DNA from: Selaginella moellendorffii
Taxonomy: Eukaryota > Streptophyta > Lycopodiopsida > Selaginellales > Selaginellaceae
Direction of reading: 5' to 3'
Assembly: GCF_000143415.4 (NCBI RefSeq)
Contig: NW_003314291.1
Span: 1,371,838 to 1,435,837 of the forward strand
DNA length: 64,000 bases
A model generated the notes under the pieces. It saw only the letters and a program-made list of their open reading frames with translations, did no database searches and had not been told where the DNA came from. Both the position numbers and the translations under genes were made by a program. This document shows, piece by piece, positions 45,380-57,419 of the stretch (positions are counted from its first letter, which is position 1; each line of letters opens with the position of its first letter).

Positions 45380-48024
45380 ATGGCTCCGTTGTTGCTGAAT
45401 GCGCCAGTGGGCCATTCGTGTTCGTCCCGATGCTCCACCATAACCCATTGCTCGGTTTTGCCAGCACCACCAATCTCCTCGGGTAAAGGTTTCTTTTTTC
45501 CTTTGTTCTTCCCTTGCGAAGAAAAGAGTATGATAGATTTGGAGGCTCGCATCTCTGTAGCAGCTAGCACTGGAAGGCTCGACTTGAGCGATTGTGGTAA
45601 GAATGCAAGTTCCAAGCAAGCTGATTTTGTATAGAGTTTTTCTTCCCTCTCAGGTCTCGAAGAAATACCAGCGCAGGTCTTTGGTCTCTCGGAGCTTGTC
45701 GATCTTTCGGTCGCAGGCAACCGCATTACCAATCTTCCCGAGGAGATTTACAAGCTCAAAAACGTAAGTTGATCGGAAGTTGCGGTCTCACAGTCCATAG
45801 CATTTTCACTAAAGTATGTTCTTCCAGCTTCAAAGACTGGGACTTGCCGGAAATTCTCTGCGTACTTTGCCAGAAAGTATAGGCACCTTGACGCACTTGC
45901 AAGGACTATGGGTCCATGGGAATCTTCTTCACGCTCTTCCTCCACAAGTATGCTTTCAGCATGGTTGGAATAATCATAGAACTTCCTTGTGGTTTACAGA
46001 TAGGCAAACTCGAGCAGCTCCGGTTTCTAGCACTCGCCGGTAATCAGCTGGCTATTCTTCCAGAAACGCTTTCCGGTCTTAAGAACCTCGAGGTAGGCTT
46101 TTGATTCGATGAACAAACCAATGTTGAAGCAACTTCTTTATTGATTTTGCAAGGTTCTTTCGGTGGCTGGCAACAATCTCATCGAGCTACCTTCTGGTAC
46201 CATTTGGAATGCAATAAGAGAAAAGTTTCAAAACTTGTAAACAGGTATTGGATCTTTGTGCGCGTTGCGTATTTTGGCAGTATTTGGCAACCTCCTTTTC
46301 CATCTTCCCTCAAGCATTGGAAGCCTTCCATCGTTGCAAGAGCTGTGGTTACAAGTAAGGTCTCTAATCCTGTGCTATACTCGTTGACATCTTCGTTCTC
46401 TTTCTTTTATCCTTGTCCAGACGATGCAAAAGATAAAGCTTCGTGCTGAAATAGCATATCATGCTGCAGGGGAACAGCTTGGAAAGCTTGCCATCGACTT
46501 TAGACGGGCTGGTATCTTTGAAACAGCTCTGCATTGCGGACAACCAGCTTAAATCCTTGCCCAGCTCTATAGGATATCTACAAGCTTTGGAGTCTTTATC
46601 ACTGTAAGCAGCCATCCATCTTCTATTCCAATACTTTTCTCTTATTGCCTAGCTGTGAAGGTATGGAAACAATCTTCATCACCTTCCTCCAGCGCTCCAG
46701 GATTTGAAATCTCTTCGCAATCTCTGGCTAGAGGTTTGGTTTTCAAGGCATATATTTGTTTTCACCAAGAGTTTTATTGTTTCCCTTTCTCAGGGAAATC
46801 CTTTTCAGGCTGAATCCTTGTGTCACCTGCCAGATGGTATGAAGGCGTTTGGTGTGAGCTCAAATGTGGTAAGAACAGCATCTAGACCCGCCACCAATCT
46901 TAAAGTCTCACATGTTTGTGGAGTTGTAGAAATTGCCAGATCAAATCTCTTCCAAGCTCCTAGAAGTTTTAAGCGTATCAGATGTTGCTGGAACCGGAGA
47001 CGCTGTGTCTGACGGTGGCTACTTCAAGGTAGATGGCTACAAAAATATTTTTCTCGCTTTACAATAAGTTGCTACATCAGCTTCACAGATACAATGCGAG
47101 AAATCCAAATTGGAAGGAAGCGACTGTTCTAGTTGTAGCATTTGGAAGCGCTCCGGGTGTTCCCAACTGGTAAAACGCGTCAGTCTTGGCTTGTTCTTTA
47201 CAGATGATTAGTTCTCATTCCTTACACGTTCCTTTTGTTTTTCCTTTCTCAAGGGGAGGATTGCTGAGCAGAGTCAAAAAAGAAATGGAAGCCAGTGGAG
47301 TGACTCCAGCTTTCGACATATTATATGTTGTTGATAGCTGGCGATCTTGGTACACTCAAAACAAGGAACAAGTCGTGGAGCTGACCAGCATTGTTAACTC
47401 GCGGCAGGAGCACCAACTTGGAAGCTATTACAAGCGAGAACTGGAAGCTGCAGTGGAAAGCTACAAGCGAGTCGTCATGCTGGGAGATTCTATGGGAGCA
47501 ACAGCAGCATTGCGCTTCTCACGGCTGGCTACTTCAGTTCTGGCCTTTTGCCCCCAGGTAATAAGAAAAAACTGTACTAGTTTTCATTCCTTTTCTTCTC
47601 TGTGTTTTTCGTTTCCCAATCTTTCTCGCATTGATGATGGCTGTCACTTCCTTGCAGGTGGATCTGGAGTCATCCTCCATCAGACCAGGGAAAGATGCAT
47701 CGTGGCTGGAGCAGTACAAGCAAACGCTGCTCGACGCCGTCCGTGAGTCAAACGCGGATATCTCCGTCCACTGTGGAAGCTGGTCACACGATTGCGCTCA
47801 AGCAAGGATTCTACCCGGCACCAAGGTCATGGTAGCTTCCACTCTGATCAATCTCACAACTTACAACATTAAAAAAATGCTTTTTTGTGGTCTTTTTTTT
47901 TTATTTGCAGGTGACTGTCAAAGTTCACAGCGTGAACACGCACCGTCTCGCTAAAGAATTGGATTCACGAGGCTCTCTTGTGCCACTGATCCGGAGCGAG
48001 ATCGAGAAAGAAATGTCATACTAA
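45380..48024 (+). CDS. LRR protein fused to an alpha/beta-hydrolase-like domain
   Basis: Fifteen exons, 45380-45482 to 47911-48024, close exactly in frame to 569 aa. After a short N-terminus come about ten LRRs of the Ras-group (PIRL/SHOC2-like) type with the pattern L..L.L.GN.L..LP..IG.L (for example LQRLGLAGNSLRTLPESIG), residues about 60-310. The C-terminal half begins NWKEATVLVVAFGSAPGVPNWGG. It continues with DILYVVDSWRSWY, then VVMLGDSMGATAAL, a nucleophile-elbow-like GxSxG (GDSMG), and ATSVLAFCPQVDL. It ends with a possible His-bearing segment VHSVNTHRLAKEL. That part looks like an alpha/beta-hydrolase fold; substrate unknown. The second half starts at an exon junction (47081). It begins 88 bp after the CPSF30 stop codon. 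Confidence 0.88.
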
Positions 48025-51000
48025 GCACGTAAGTGGCTTCTCTCTTTTCTCCTTTTTTATCTTCTGTGTCCGTTCACGGCAATCATAGCTCCTTGCTGCT
48101 GGTTGTGCCTGAGATTTTCACGCATTGATTCATTCCATCACAGTTGCGGGCCAGCCTTTAGACACGACCAACATCGGATTTGAGAGGAGAAGAAAAAGAA
48201 AAGTAAACTTCCTGCTTGATTCCGACTGCTGGACACGACGAGGTACTCTCGAGTGAAAGCGAGGGGAGCGAGAGCTCCTTTTGCTTTTTGCAGGGCTCCA
48301 GGCTTTCCTTGAGCCGCGCTTGTTTAGTCTTGAGTTTTTCCGAATCGTGGTGGTGGTGGAGGTGGTGGTGGCAGCGAGATATCACGAACTTACAGCAAGA
48401 GATTGGAACTTTTTTTTTTTTCTCCCTGCCAGGAAGAAGAAGAAAAGGAGATCGAGCTATGAAAGAATTGGTTGGCTCGGCTCGGGTGGATTCCAGAGAG
48501 GCAATGCAGCAGCCAGAGGCGACAGCAGCAACAAGGAAGGAATAAAAAGCTGGTAAAAATTCGAAGTCTGCGAAAAAATACTCAAACTGGTCGTGGGTTT
48601 TTGCAGGCTGGCTGGATCCAATTGGGAAATCCGGGGATCAAAACCGCGTGGTTGGATCGATCGAGTTTTTCTTCCTTTTTTCCTCCCAGGCGCATTCAAT
48701 TCAACAACTGGTGAGTGAGAGTGAATTCATTCCATTCATTCCTGTGCAAGGAAACTTAAAAATTTGGAGCACCAACGACGATGAATATGATATGACTGAC
48801 TCTCTCTTTTTTTTTCCACTCTTGCTCTGCGGCGCTTTGGTCGTTTACTCGCTGGCTGCTGCATCCCTCCTCCTTGCTTAGAAAGCGACACCGGATTTTT
48901 CTCAGTGGGTTAGAATCAATCAGAGTTTGCGAGCGATTCGCTCGTTTCTGTCGTTGCAATCTGCCGCAACCATCCGCAAGAAATGGAAGTTTTTGAGCGA
49001 AAGCAAAACAGTGCGTAGAAAAAACTAACGTTTTTTGACAAATGTTGGAGCGCATGTGAAGCAACAAAATCAAAGTTTTACGTAAACAAAGCAAGAGCCA
49101 CCGAGTAGATGAGGGAGGACAATCGATCGCTGCCAAAGGCGAGGAAGTTTCTTACGGTTTGATTCCCTGTTTTTTCCCATATTCTATTTCCCCCCCTCCT
49201 GAGGTTTTTCTCCTCGGGGAAACGCGAGTGGTGGTGGTCACCAGGGCAGATGATTGAGAGATGCCTTTGCTAGCCGCGCAAAAGCAAAGAGATGAAGATG
49301 CCAAAGGCTGCCACCACCCTGACCCAAATTTCCGGAATCCTTACCCCCTCCTATCATAGAATTTCTGTGGCTTTTGCGCCTGGCGGGCATGAGTACCGCG
49401 CGTGAGAGCGGGACGAAAACGAGTGGGAGCTTGCTTGTTTCGCTCTCGCAGAGCCTGCACAGAATCATTCCCGGCAGAGAAACGAGCATATTCCGCCAGC
49501 CAACAGAATACGCTCAGCCGGTAAGCGCCGCGTGAAAAGACTAATTTGCCGGGCAGCAGAATATGCTCCTGTTACCGGTATATTCCTTGCCGGTGAAGAA
49601 TATGCCGCGCTTTTGAATCCGGACATGACACACATTTGGCGTTGCGAGAAACGAGCATATTCCGCCAGCCAACAGAATATTCTCGGCCAGAAAGCGCCGC
49701 CAGCGTGAAACGAATATTCTGGCGGGCAGCAGAATATGCTCCTGTTACCGGTATATTCTTTGCCGGTGAAGAATATGCCTCGCCTTTTAAATCCGGACAT
49801 GACACACGCACACATTTGGCATTGGTTGCGCGAAGTTGACGCACTTATTTTGCGATGGGAACGTCGCCGGAAAACGTGGCGGGTTTCCATTTAACGGAAG
49901 AAATCCGGGCAAAAGATGGCGGCACCAAGTCTGTGCGTTTCGTTGTCCCGTCCCGTGAGGGGTGGTGGTGGTGGCGCTGGTGATGGTGCTGGCTGGGTGG
50001 CACCAAACACCGTACGGCCCCTCCGGTGGGGGCCAGAAAATAGAATGTGGCCGTGGGCTGCCGTACGCTCCCTAGAAGGAAACTAGCTTAATAGTTTTAG
50101 AGTGAGAGTTTGCTCTCTCTCGCTGGTGGTGGTGGGATGCGATCCCCAATCTGACGCAAAGCATCGCAACGATTCTAATCCATGGTGCGCTCGCAAAGCT
50201 TGGGATCTTGGCAAAAAGAGCTGGGTGGTGGAACGTCTTGTTTCTGTGGCTTTTGGGCGACACGATGACGACGAGGAAGCTCGAGTAGAGTGGAAGAAGC
50301 CACACCATAGCCAAGCCAAGCCAAGCCAGCAAATCCCAGCGCGGCTCTTTTGCCATTCAATCCAAATTGCCACTTGTGGTAGCTGCTCCAACCAAAGGAG
50401 AAAGGAGAGGAAGCGGTCCCCTCTCTCTCTCGTCTTTGGCTGTGGGTGCTTGTTTGCCTCCGCGCAAGAATCCAGCCCAGCTTTTCTCTCTTGGATCGAT
50501 CCACCGAGGGAGCAGCACAACTGTTCGGCAATTGCAGCGCCAGAAATTGTTTGTGAGTGAGCAGTACCGCAGCAGCGCGCGCACACAGGGTGAGAGAGGT
50601 GGTGTTTTGCTTGGACAGCATTCATTCACTCTTCCTTCCTTCCGTTGGTTCCTTCTTCTCTTTCATATTGATTGCCTCGCCATTGCCTTGCCTGACCAAG
50701 AACAGCAGAGAGAAAGAGGGTTTTTTCTTCCTCCTCCCTCCCCGTTTCTCTTGAAAGGAAACCACCGATTTGGGTCCTCTTTCCTCGATCAATTCTCACT
50801 TGGGCGACCGCGTGATCTCATGGATCGTCCTGCCCGGGCGCCATTGCTAGTACCCACCAGCTCCTTCTTCCAGATTCTCAAGGTCAGGCGATCTTCCTTT
50901 CTCATAACTTCGCAGCGCTGCCTGCCTAGAGGAGAGAGCACAGGGGAAAAAAAAAATCTACTCGTGCAAATGTACATAGCTACATTCTTCCCCATCTCTT

Positions 51001-51466
51001 TCTTCTCTTCTCTGATCTGATCTTTGCGACGTTGCATCTCCTCTCCCCGCTTCTTCGATTTGCTCGCTGCCTCGTGGATCGCAATGCATTATAGCCCCTG
51101 AATTAAAACCCGATGTGACTAGTGCGTTGGTATGCATGCCTGATGCTTCGCGCTTGCTTGCGTTGCTCTAGATTTTCCTCGACAAAGTCAAGCAGGGACC
51201 CGAGCGAGTGATCTATCATCACAAACATCACTCTCACCAGGTTGCGTTCTTGAGAAGCCAACCTTCCAGTCTTGGATAGGCCATAAACTTTTCCAGACAG
51301 CCAGCTTTTTTCTCCATCTTCATCGTGATCGAGTTTTTCTTTTCTTTTTCTTTTTTTGTGATGCATTCCACTCATCTTGATCTTCCCAGGTGCTGATAGC
51401 TTTTCTTGATCTTGGCAGCAGCGAGCGAATTTGAGGTGTTGAGCTCCACAAAAACAGCAGGGAAAA
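48025..51466. other. Long intergenic/5' leader region without a supported CDS
   Basis: 3.4 kb with pyrimidine-rich tracts and many short overlapping ORFs on both strands, none with recognisable domains or consistent splice structure. 49477-49830 is a tandem palindromic repeat (separate entry). The last 1 kb probably holds the promoter, 5' UTR and perhaps a leader intron of the filament-like protein gene. A short upstream ORF starts at 50820 (MDRPARAPLL). Confidence 0.45.
49477..49830. repeat. Two tandem units (about 169-185 bp) rich in gaatat/atattc palindromes
   Basis: Unit 1 is about 49477-49645 and unit 2 about 49646-49830. Both contain gagaaacgagcatattccgc, cagaata(c/t)(g/t)ctc, gcagcagaatatgctcctgt, taccggtatattc(c/t)ttgccgg, gaagaatatgcc and aatccggacatgacacac. 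Each unit carries about seven gaatat or atattc boxes in alternating directions, so it can fold on itself. One minus-strand frame stays open across both units for 141 codons. Confidence 0.75.
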
Positions 51467-54400
51467 ATGGATCGAAGAAGCTGGCCGTGGAAGCGAAAGT
51501 CGTCCTCGAAAAACTCCGGAGCTCTTGTGCCTGTTGCAGCTTCTGCAAATGTGTCTCCAGCCAATCGCTCCTCGAGGAGAAATGACGATCACGTAAGTAG
51601 CAAGTTCTTTTCTTTTTTCTCCAAGTCTCTCTGGAAGCGATTTATAACTAGCTAGCTCCATCACTCCTGCAGGGAATGTCAAAGTTTCTGGCAGATCAAG
51701 CACAGGAGGCCACGCTTCGCTGTCAAGAGGCAGAGGAGAAGCTACGAGATGTAAATGCAAAGCTCGCAGCGGCACAGTCTGAGCTCGTCGAGAAGGAAAA
51801 CCACGTCAAGCAGCATGCCAAAGTCGCCGAGGAAGCGGTCACAGGTACTTGTCTTACGAGCAGTGGTGGTAGTAAACTCTTTTTATCTTCCTTGTGTGAG
51901 AGTGACTCAGCGTCAGCTTTCTTCGTTCGTTCCTCGCAGGCTGGGAGAAAGCAGAGGAGGAAACAGCGAGCACGAAGCTCCAGCTCGAGACTTTGTCGAG
52001 AAGAAAAGAAGAACTCGAAGGAAAAGTGTCTCAGCTCGACTCGACGCTCAAGGAGTCGCACCGAAGCTCGCAAAGAGCCAAGGACGATCACGAGCGGAGA
52101 ATGCAGGAGATGGTGGCCAAGAAGAACAAAGAGTGCGAGAGAATTCGGGCGGAGCTCGAGGCTAGAGTCGCGGAAGTCGGGCACAGGTTGCTCGAGTCGA
52201 CTGCCGAGAGCAAAGTTTTGGTGGCGACGCTCCAGGAGAAGATGAGAAGCATCGCGGAGCTGAGCGAGGCGAGATCCAAGGCCGAGGCGGAGATCGGTGT
52301 GCTCAACATCCGGCTGGAAAACATGGACAAGGACAACTTGAGCTTGCAGTACGAGATCCAGGTTCTCAACAAGCAGCTCCAGATTCGCAACGACGAGAAG
52401 GACTACTGCAAGCGAGAGGCGGACGCGGCGCACAAGCAGCACCTGGATGGCGTGAAGAAGATCCAAGTTTTGGAGGCCGAGTGCCAGAGACTCCGGAGCT
52501 TGGTGAGGAGAAAGCTGCCCGGTCCGGCTGCTGTGGCCCAGATGAAACAAGAGGTTGATTCGTGGGGACGAGAGGAGAGACGACGATCGTTCGGGAGCAG
52601 CAAAGGTGGCGGAGGTGGCGGTGAATACCACGGGCGGCTCTCGGGTGGTAACAAGGACTTTCAGATCCAACTGCTTACGGAGAGAGTCCTGTCGATGGAA
52701 GAGGAGACGAAACTGCTGCGAGAAGTTCTGGCTCAGAAGAACAACGAGCTCCAGGCGGCCAAGAGCTTGGCTTCCGCGCAGGATCTCTCCGAGGCAGCGT
52801 CGTCGTGTGTCCGTGGGGGCTTGAAGCCGAGAGCTCTGGCGGTGGGATCCATGTCCGAGTCGAGTGTGAATGACGAAGGTGGCGCGAGCTGTGCGGACGC
52901 CTGGACGTCGGCCATGATCTCGGAGCTGGACCAGTTCAAGAAAGACGCGTCCAAAGTGGACAGCAGCGAGAGCCCGCGGATCATCCTGGCCGGCGACTCG
53001 AAGTTCCAGATGATGGATGACTTTGCGGAGATGGAGCAGCTAACGTCGAGCGCGGCAGCAACCAAGAGCGAAGAGGAACTCGACCAAACTCCAAAGCTTG
53101 AATCGGGTTCCTCGGATCGAGCAGCAGAGCTGGAGAAGCTTGTGTCCGAGAAGGAAGAACAGCTCAACGCCGCCAACCGGCTGTGCATGGAGATCAGCAG
53201 CAAGCTCCTGGCGACCGAGAAGGAGTTTAGCGCCCTCCAGGCGAAGAATGCCGCGAACGAGAGCTCTCTCATCAAGCTCCAGGAGAAGCTGGATTTGTTG
53301 CTGGAAGCTCCAGCTCCAGGGGATCAAAAGGTGGCGGCGGACGACAAAGAGAGCTTGAAGATTCATGCAGCTCTTACCGAAAACGTCCAAAAGGTGGTGT
53401 GCCTGGTGGAAGCTCTAGCTCATTCTGTGGGTGCGGAGCACGAGGATGGCCACTCTCTGCCATCGCCCAGTGCGGATTCGGCGGTGAGCTCGGACGTGAG
53501 CAGCAGCGATCAATCCACCAGCATGGCGAACCCCAGCTTTGAGAAGCTCACGACCGCGAGCAACAGGCTGGTGGAAGGGAAAGTTAGCGTCATCGATTTC
53601 ATGAGCGAGCTCTCCACGGTTCTTACCTCGATCGTCTCGAGCGACAGTGGATCCGAGCAAGGGAGGTGCTTGAGAAGTCTGATGAGGAAAGAGAGCAGCG
53701 GCGAGCTCCTTGGCGCGGATCAACACAAGATGGAAAAGCTCGAGAGGGAGAACACGGGCTTGCGAACTGAGGCAAAGAAGCTGTCCGAGGAACTTAGCAG
53801 GATCAAGGTTGAAAAGGAGTTGCTTCATCAGAGCTGCGAGAGATCCAAGGACGAACTTCAAGAGGTGGAATCGAAGCTGTCGATTGCGGAGAGGCTGGTC
53901 TCCGAGTTCAAGCAGCAGCTGACAACATGTAGGAGCGAGCTTTCGCAGTGTAGAGCGAGCCTGGAGGAACGGATCAAGGTGGCCGACTCCACAGTGGCGG
54001 AGTTGCGAGAGAAGCTGGAAGTGGTGGAAGGGAAGTTCCAAGCGGAGCAGGACCAGCACCGGGAACTCGAGAAGAGATATGAAGAACTGGAGAAGCAGAT
54101 CAACCTGTAAGAACTCCTCGTTTCCTTCTTTTCTAATGTTTCGCGGGCCTGAACTTACAGCATCTTTGTCTTGCAGAGAACACTCTTGTCGTGGCGATGG
54201 TGATCGTCCGGACGAAGATTGTGCAAACCAAAACAATGTAAGTTCCCCAGATTCTTTTCTCGCTCGCGGCCTGATCACTGGATCACTTGCAGGGCGACGA
54301 GATTGCTGTGAAGCTTGCGGAATGCCAAAGGACGATCCTGGCCCTGGGGAAGCAACTTAAAGTTCTCTCCTCGGACTCGGACCAGCAGCAGCAACAGCAG

Positions 54401-54841
54401 CAGCATCAAGAAGAGCTCAGTGACATCGACGAGAGTTGCATCGCTCGAAACCTCCAAACTTCCAACAACAACACGCTCCGTATGGAAGACGAAGAAGACT
54501 TCTCGTGGTCGAGGATCAAGCTCCAAGGCTTCGAGCCCGATCACCTCACACTCCCTTGGAGTCCTCCAAGGAGTGTGGAAGAGTTGCAGCCGCCACCCCG
54601 CAAGACCAACGGAAGAGCAGAAGAATCGGACTCGACATGGCTCTACTCGGGGGATCAGGCAGCGGCGGGATACAGGCGGACGGTGATGAGATCGCCAGGA
54701 AGATTTGTGAGCAAGAAATCTGGAGCTGCTGCTTCCAATGAGCTCGCAAAGTCCGTAACCATTCCTCACCATCCCAAGAACTATCATGGAGGCTCCAGCT
54801 TTGCCAGGTTCTTCTCCAGAAACAGCAGGAACCCAAGCTGA
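51467..54841 (+). CDS. Filament-like plant protein (FPP), long coiled coil
   Basis: Five exons, 51467-51592, 51673-51844, 51940-54106, 54177-54237 and 54293-54841, give 1024 aa. It starts MDRRSWPWKRKSS, the conserved FPP start. Long heptad-rich coiled coils occupy residues about 50-430 and 570-880, with the family signature VTGWEKAEEE near residue 98 and LQYEIQVLNKQLQIRN in the first coil. Between them is a variable Gly/Ser- and acidic-rich part. Near the C-terminus KLAECQRTILALGKQLK is the second conserved FPP motif, followed by a poly-Gln run (QQQQQQQ) and a basic tail RFFSRNSRNPS. FPPs bind nuclear-envelope MAF1 and link to the cytoskeleton or exocyst (family knowledge). A poly(A)-like AT-rich 3' end follows. 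Confidence 0.95.
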
Positions 54842-55008
54842 TGTGATCTTGAAGAACCACAAAACTGAAACAATGAGAATAAAAAAGAAAGAAAAAAAAG
54901 TTCCAGTTAGAACATCTCTGTAAAGTAAAAATCTTGGTGTGTATATAATATATAATTATTGTTGCAAAAAAAAGTAGATTTAAATTCATTCCGTCCAAGA
55001 CGAGGGAA

Positions 55009-55545
55009 TCACCACTTCCCTTTAACTGTATCTTCGAGTATAGTTACTTCGGGTGACTTGGAAGATTTGAGGTGTGTGTTCAATATAAACAAAGCTTCTC
55101 CCATCATTTTCTTGTTGGATAAGCTCGTGGCCATGGCTATGGATGTCTCCTCATCAGGCTCCACAAGATTACAAAACGCCTCAAACTTTACCATCTCTGA
55201 AACATTGGAGGTAAAGCTTAGCAGCTCTTCGAGAGTTTGAGGCAGCGGATAGCAGGCTTTGGTTGCAAGCACAAAGAACGCATCAGCGATGCTGTATTCG
55301 CCGACACAGTGCGTCATCTCTCCATCGTCCAGATTGATCAGGCCTTTCTTCAAGCCAGCTATCAGAAGTTCTTTCTCCGGGATCGCTGCGCAAGTCAAGA
55401 ATGGCCTGATACTTAGGCCCACTGTCACCCCATGGAACATTGCCTGCTTGATGATGGCGATTATAACATCGACCTCCTTCGCTGCCTTGAGCACAATCTG
55501 ATGAGCCTGTGCTTCCCCAACCATCTCAGACACTAGAGTGATCAT
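55009..55545 (-). CDS. Unrecognised 178-aa protein (orphan)
   Basis: A single open frame with balanced composition and mostly helical character, with no signal peptide and no transmembrane stretch. I recognise no domain. Notable pieces are VDVIIAIIKQAMFHG, LIAGLKKGLINLDDGEMTHCVGEYSIADAFFVLATKACYPLPQ (too long a match to be a random frame in my judgement) and DEETSIAMATSLSNKKMMGEAL. A diverged partial copy of the middle lies just upstream at 55630-55770, so this may be the surviving member of a small local family or a fragment of a larger gene whose 5' exons were lost. Confidence 0.5.
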   Translation of the reverse strand: MITLVSEMVGEAQAHQIVLKAAKEVDVIIAIIKQAMFHGVTVGLSIRPFLTCAAIPEKELLIAGLKKGLINLDDGEMTHCVGEYSIADAFFVLATKACYPLPQTLEELLSFTSNVSEMVKFEAFCNLVEPDEETSIAMATSLSNKKMMGEALFILNTHLKSSKSPEVTILEDTVKGKW

Positions 55546-55629
55546 CTCTTCCAGCTGTTGATGCCAACTAAATCTTGCAGAAACGTGTGGGAAAGAACCA
55601 GGTCAACACCCTTCGCTCTTCACTCTTTG

Positions 55630-55770
55630 AAAGATCGAGATAGCGGATAGCAGACAAACAAGGAAGAAATGCCGCTGTAATAGCAAACGTGGTGCTTCAT
55701 CTTTCCATCGTTCACATTAATCAAGCCTTGCTTCAAGGCTCGAGTTTGCCACCATAGATAGTTTCATTTT
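55630..55770 (-). pseudogene. Diverged partial copy of the orphan ORF
   Basis: The stretch agcggatagcagac...atgccgctgtaat...catctttccatcgttcacattaatcaagccttgcttcaagg matches 55245-55360 (agcggatagcagg...atctctccatcgtccagattgatcaggcctttcttcaag). The frame is broken and the similarity is short, so it is a tandem remnant. Confidence 0.55.
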
Positions 55771-56013
55771 TAGCGCACAAAGAGAGTTTTAATCCTGTGC
55801 GTGGAAACATCTGGTTCATCTGCTTCAACTGCCATTATCAAAGCTCGCCCAGCGGAATTTTAATTCTGATACTGGCTAGCCTGCTGCAAGTTAGGTGGTC
55901 AACACACAATCCATTTTTCTTATAAAGAGTAGGAACCGAGAACTCACCTGTTGATCGCTCCAGGCACTTCCACTTTGTGTTTTTTTCTTTTTCCTTAACT
56001 CGGATCTCTTTCG

Positions 56014-57134
56014 ATGGCCGGAAGAATCTCAATGCTGCTCCTGTTGCTTCCAGTTCTTGTTCCGGTGATGGATGCAGCAGCAGGAGGCCTGACCCCGGGA
56101 TTCTATCAGCAGAGTTGTCCGAACGCCGAATCCATGACACGTTCCACAGTCCAGCGACTGACCCTGCTCGATCCAACTCTCTCCGCTGCGCTGGTCCGCC
56201 TAGTCTTCCACGACTGCCAAGTCCAGGGCTGCGATGGATCCATCCTTCTCGCCACCACCAAAAATCAATCCTTCTCGCCGGTCACCACCAGCGAGCTCGC
56301 CTCCTCCAACAACTTTGGAATCCGGCGACTGGACGCCATCGACCGGATTAAGTCGGTGCTCGAGGCCTCCTGCCCTGGCGTTGTGTCGTGCGCGGACATC
56401 GTCGTCATGGCTGCCCGGGACGCCATTGCTCTGGTAAGACAACAAAAGTTTCCATCATTTCGGAAGAAAGAAAGAATGCGAAAGAGCTGACCATTCTGAT
56501 CTCGCTTGGATTTTCACAGTCTGGAGGGCCGACGATACCGATCCTGACCGGCAGAAGAGATGGAACCACAGCCAGCGCCAAGCAAGCCGACGATTCTCTT
56601 TTCCCGCCACAAACTCCGCTCGATCGGGTGCTCTCCGTCTTCCAATCGCAAGGCCTCGACACGGTGGATACAGTAGCGCTGCTCGGTATTTCACGCCTGC
56701 TCGACCTTCTTGCCCGTAATATCGTTCGATCTTGCGCAGGAGGCCACACCCTGGGAGTGTCGCACTGCCCTAGCGTCGTCAATCGCCTCTACCCGCGCAT
56801 GGATTCATCGCTGCCGCTGGGATTCGGCGCGTCGCTGCGCCTGCGCTGCCCGGCCACGATCCCGATGAACAACCTCAGCATCATCGCCAACGATTTCACA
56901 AACCTGGCCTTCGACAATCGCTTCTACAGCGATGTGATCGCCGGCACCGGCGTCCTCACGGTCGATCAGCAGCTCGCCAGCGATCCGCGCACCCGCGGCA
57001 TCGTCAATCAATTCGCCGCCGACCGTGCCGCCTTCTTCCGCGCATTCGCGCGAGGGTTCCAGAAAATGTCCCACCTCAACGTGCTCACGAGCAATGCCGG
57101 ACAAGTACGGCGGAGCTGCCGTACAGCCAACTAA
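56014..57134 (+). CDS. Secreted class III peroxidase
   Basis: Three exons, 56014-56433, 56520-56685 and 56740-57134, give 326 aa. A signal peptide (about 1-22) is followed by the mature start GGLTPGFYQQSCPNAE. The distal haem site LVRLVFHDCQVQGCDGS carries the catalytic Arg and His. VSCADIVVMAARDAI and GGPTIPILTGRRDG are standard class III motifs, and GHTLGVSHC carries the proximal His. Family cysteines are present, ending QVRRSC. It oxidises phenolics with H2O2 in the apoplast or wall (lignin, suberin, ROS). The last intron interrupts the codon before GGHT, the same place as in the neighbour at 57420-58521. The two genes are convergent with 285 bp between stops, but their sequences differ enough not to be a recent copy. 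Confidence 0.94.
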
Positions 57135-57419
57135 ATCGCGCGCCACTGTCCATTGGCCATTGGCCAGTGGCCGCCACCACCACGCCGCGCAAAGACTGTC
57201 ACTTTGTCTATTCAATGAGCTATCAATGTGAGAAAAGGGTCTCACAAAAATCACACTTGTCCACTCCTTGAGCAACGATGTCTTTGCTCATACCAAAAAT
57301 CTTAACTCCTCCGTGAAGCCTTTTCCTAAGGTTATTTATCTCACACACCAGCGAGCCTCTCTTGGGTCGATCGATCGAGCTCATGGAAGCCTTGGCGAGC
57401 CTGAAAATCATCACTCCCA

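Noticed and set aside
51723-52670. 315-codon minus-strand ORF and others opposite the filament-like gene
   Set aside because: Shadow ORFs opposite a strongly biased coiled-coil coding region. They are Leu/Arg-rich and cross the real introns.
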